7,434 nucleotides of DNA from Komagataeibacter kakiaceti JCM 25156 (lineage in GTDB: Bacteria > Pseudomonadota > Alphaproteobacteria > Acetobacterales > Acetobacteraceae), in NCBI RefSeq assembly GCF_000613305.1, contig NZ_BAIO01000091.1, positions 1-7,434 of the forward strand. The letters run 5' to 3'. The position numbers were made by a program, and so were the translations under genes. The notes below the pieces were generated by a model that was given only the letters and a program-made list of their open reading frames with translations, made no database searches and was not told the origin of the DNA. Positions 5,394 to 7,434 of the stretch are shown here, piece by piece. Within the stretch, counting starts at the first letter, position 1. Each line of letters begins with the position of its first letter.

Positions 5394-6759
5394 TTACAGG
5401 GCGCTCGCATGGCGGGCGCTGCTCTGCGGTGACAGATAGCGGTCAAACACCGATGCGACATGGCGCACGAAAGCGCGCCCTTTTTCAGTAACCTGCACAT
5501 GGCGGGCGTTCATGTCCACCAGCCCGTCCTGCACCATGGGCACCAGACGGGACAGTTCCGGGCCGAAACTGTTGGCAGGCAGGTGGTACTCCGTAATGAT
5601 CTGGTCCACATCCACCTGCATCGTGCACATGAGCTGCTTGATGATGGCGGCGCGCACATGGTCATCAGCCAGCAGGGGCACCCCCCGCATGACCGGCAGC
5701 CTGTCCGTCATCTCCGCCATCAGCCGGGCATAGGCGGCGGATGTCGTGGCGTTCTGGGTCATGCCATCGGCAGGGAGGAAATGGCGGACGCGCCAATACC
5801 GATCAGGGCCGGGGCGCTGTCCGTGGTGTAGCCCTGGAAATTGCGGTGCAGCGTGCCCGACTCCATGGCGCGCGCCATGCTGTCATGCGGGCTGACATAG
5901 TGATCCAGCCCCACGGGCAGGAAGCCTTCGTCGCGCAGCACGGCGTCGATCGCGGCGCGCTGCGCGATCCGCGCCTGCGGGCCGGGCAGTTCACCTACCG
6001 GCATCAGGTTCTGGCGCTTCTGCTTCCACGGCACATGGGCATAGCCGAACACGGCCAGCCGGTCGGGGCGCAGGCTGGCCACCGCCCGCGCCGTGCGGGT
6101 GACGCTGTCCGTATCCTGCCGGGGCAGGCCGTAGATCAGGTCGATATTGATCGAGTCCACCCCGGCCGCGCGTAGCGCGTCGAGGCAGGCGCGCGTCTGC
6201 TCCCAGCTCTGGATCCGGCCGCAGGCTTCTGCACGTTCGCGTCCAGATCCTGCACGCCCATGCTGGCGCGGTTGAAGCCGAGTTCATGCAGCAGGGCGGG
6301 ATATTCGGGCGGAAGGTGGCGGGGATCGACCTCGATGCTGATTTCCGCATCCGGGGCGATCACGAAATCCTGGCGTATGGCCTGCATGACGCGGCGCATC
6401 GCGCTGGCGGGGAGGGTAGTGGGCGTGCCGCCGCCCCATTGCAGATGGGTGACACGGCGGCCGGGACCGATCAGGGCCACGACCCGGCGCAGTTCCTCAT
6501 GCAGCAGGGCGGCATAGGCCGCGCGTGCATCCGTATCGCGCAGCACGGCGGTATTGCACCCGCAGAACCGGCACAGCATGTCGCAGAAGGGAACGTGCAG
6601 ATAAAGGGAAACCGGCTGTGACGCCGGCAGGGCGGAGAGCCATTGCTGGCTTTCCGCCGGTCCCACCGCATCGGAAAACTGTGCGGCGGTGGGATAGCTG
6701 GTGTAACGCGGCAGATTGCCACCGTAGCGCGAAAGCAGGGTGCTGTCTGCCGCGTTCAT
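5394..6759 (-). pseudogene. hemN: Oxygen-independent coproporphyrinogen III oxidase, with two frameshifts in this sequence
   Basis: HemN is a cytosolic radical SAM enzyme that decarboxylates coproporphyrinogen III to protoporphyrinogen IX without O2. The start at 6759 leads into RYGGNLPRYTSYPTAAQFSD, the expected N-terminus. The radical SAM motif is YLHVPFCDMLCRFCGCNT (Cys59, Cys63, Cys66, plus Cys68), followed by LQWGGGTPTTL and EVDPRHLPPEY. Segment one shifts after residue 178 (DLDANVQK). Adding one C at 6226 restores KACGRIQSWEQTRACLDALR into segment two (LIYGLPRQD, FGYAHVPW, GIGASAISSLP). That shifts again after residue 331; adding one C at 5768 restores SLPDGMTQNATTSAAYARL into segment three, which holds the C-terminal HemN domain (IIKQLMCTMQVD) and ends at 5394. 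The repaired protein is 455 aa, the family's usual length, with all key residues present. Its start is 4 nt after the ompW stop without a clear Shine-Dalgarno, which suggests translational coupling. Sequence error is the likeliest cause of the breaks. Confidence 0.92.
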
Positions 6760-6763
6760 GCCA

Positions 6764-7434
6764 TTAGAACCGGTAGGCGATACCAGCGGACACGACGGTC
6801 GGGTCGAGCGAGTCGTGGGCCTTCACCTTCAGGGTTTCGCCGTCGTTTTCAGCCCAGGCGTGCATGCGCACGAACATCTGCTTCACGTCGAAGTTGAAGA
6901 ACCAGTTGCCCACGAGCTGGTAATCCACACCGGCGTTGATGGACGGGCCACCGGTGAAGCCGGAGTTCAGCTTGTTCAGGCCAAGCGCGCCACTGCCGCT
7001 CATGTTGTGGAACCACATGAAGGTGCCACCGACACCCACATACGGGTTCAGGCGCTTGTGCGGACGGAAATGCCACGCGACGGTCACCGTCGGCGGCAGC
7101 ACCCATGCGCTACCCGCGTCGGTCTTGCCATGTCCGGTCAGGCCTTGCAGCGCGCCGCCTTCGGCCGCGACTTCATGGCGGGTGCTGGTGGCGATCAGGT
7201 CAAGGGAGATGTTGTCGGTCAGGAAGTATTCGAGCGTCAGTTCCGGCATGACCTGGTTGGTGGTCTTGACGCGGGTGTTGGCCATCGCCTGGTTGTTTAC
7301 CCAGACCTTGCTGTCACGATCTTCGGGCAGCACGCCCACGGCGGACAGGCGGATCATGAAGTCACCCTTGCCCAGACCGATCTTGGTGCTGGCGCAGGTC
7401 TGGAAAATGCCGCAGCGGCCCTTGGGCTGCGCGG
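6764..7434 (-). CDS. ompW: OmpW family outer-membrane protein, N-terminus beyond right edge
   Basis: The minus-strand frame is open from the window edge to a TAA at 6764, giving 222 residues that lack the signal peptide and start. The first visible part is AQPKGRCGIFQTC, then IGLGKGDFMIRLSAVGVLPED, which matches the first strand of OmpW proteins. Later landmarks are MPELTLEYFLTDNISLDLIA, WVLPPTVTVAWHF, LNPYVGVGGTF, FTGGPSINAGVDYQLVGNWF and the C-terminal AGIAYRF ending in Phe, the usual signal for beta-barrel assembly. OmpW proteins are small eight-stranded barrels with a hydrophobic channel, linked in other bacteria to uptake of small hydrophobic molecules and to stress responses. Two Cys in the N-terminal part are unusual. 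The stop lies 4 nt from the hemN start, so the two are probably co-transcribed. The symbol denotes the family, not proven orthology. Confidence 0.88.
   Translation of the reverse strand, partial: AQPKGRCGIFQTCASTKIGLGKGDFMIRLSAVGVLPEDRDSKVWVNNQAMANTRVKTTNQVMPELTLEYFLTDNISLDLIATSTRHEVAAEGGALQGLTGHGKTDAGSAWVLPPTVTVAWHFRPHKRLNPYVGVGGTFMWFHNMSGSGALGLNKLNSGFTGGPSINAGVDYQLVGNWFFNFDVKQMFVRMHAWAENDGETLKVKAHDSLDPTVVSAGIAYRF

Noticed and set aside
4749..5432. Long plus-strand open frame (227 codons) opposite the oxygenase gene; similar ones at 3688-4356, 1287-1700, 1823-2278 and 5741-6175.
   Set aside because: These are antisense shadows of high-GC genes, with Arg/Ala-rich sequence and no family motif; the minus strand carries clear conserved proteins.
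5330..5500. N-terminal extension of the oxygenase by up to 57 residues.
   Set aside because: It would overlap the conserved hemN C-terminus and reads as a Cys/Arg/Pro-rich non-homologous stretch.
1140..6160. Segments of the broken genes overlap by 4 nt (ATGA or GTGA), looking like translationally coupled two-part proteins at 1592-1595, 2457-2460, 3514-3517 and 5759-5762.
   Set aside because: After a one-base loss, any in-frame ATG or GTG followed by A gives a TGA stop in the shifted frame, so these overlaps arise automatically. The halves complete one known family each; none is a natural subunit split, and no slippery heptamer suggests programmed frameshifting.
1..7434. Search for CRISPR arrays, tRNA or rRNA genes, IS elements, attachment sites and replication origins.
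   Set aside because: No regularly spaced repeats, tRNA-like cloverleaf, rRNA sequence, transposase motif or terminal repeats with target duplications were seen.

Overview
The window is high-GC DNA with one AT-rich patch at about 455-600. Its protein families and gene content suggest an alphaproteobacterium. An acetic acid bacterium (Acetobacteraceae, Komagataeibacter/Gluconacetobacter-like) is my best guess, made from protein character alone and not from a marker gene.

Layout: (i) 1-369, minus strand, the N-terminal third of a MATE-family efflux transporter running off the left edge. (ii) 370-865, a long non-coding stretch with a tandem/inverted operator-like repeat (512-554), a probable promoter on each strand, and a structured plus-strand leader. 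The leader carries several cobalamin-riboswitch-like boxes in order, a strong hairpin plus T6, a pre-SD hairpin and a clear Shine-Dalgarno. (iii) 866-1069, plus strand, a 67-residue orphan protein, facing the minus-strand genes across an intrinsic terminator (1078-1110). (iv) 1140-4539, minus strand, the electron-transfer-flavoprotein module in the order ETF:ubiquinone oxidoreductase, etfB, etfA. (v) 4619-4669, a near-perfect 18-bp palindromic arm pair. (vi) 4688-7434, minus strand, in transcription order: an OmpW-family outer-membrane protein (N-terminus off the right edge), hemN and a 2OG-Fe(II) dioxygenase.

The ETF module passes electrons from acyl-CoA and related dehydrogenases through the EtfAB heterodimer to the FAD/4Fe-4S ETF-QO and into the ubiquinone pool. 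HemN makes protoporphyrinogen IX without oxygen. Its upstream neighbour OmpW ends only 4 nt before it.

The most important caution is that etfA, etfB, ETF-QO and hemN are all interrupted by single-base deletions (five in total), each within or beside a short homopolymer. Restoring one base at each site gives full-length proteins of ordinary size (312, 249, 546 and 455 aa). The uniform pattern points to sequencing or assembly error more than to real gene decay, though the sequence alone cannot settle it. I found no convincing new multi-gene system. The most unusual part is the 588-865 leader in front of the small orphan gene.
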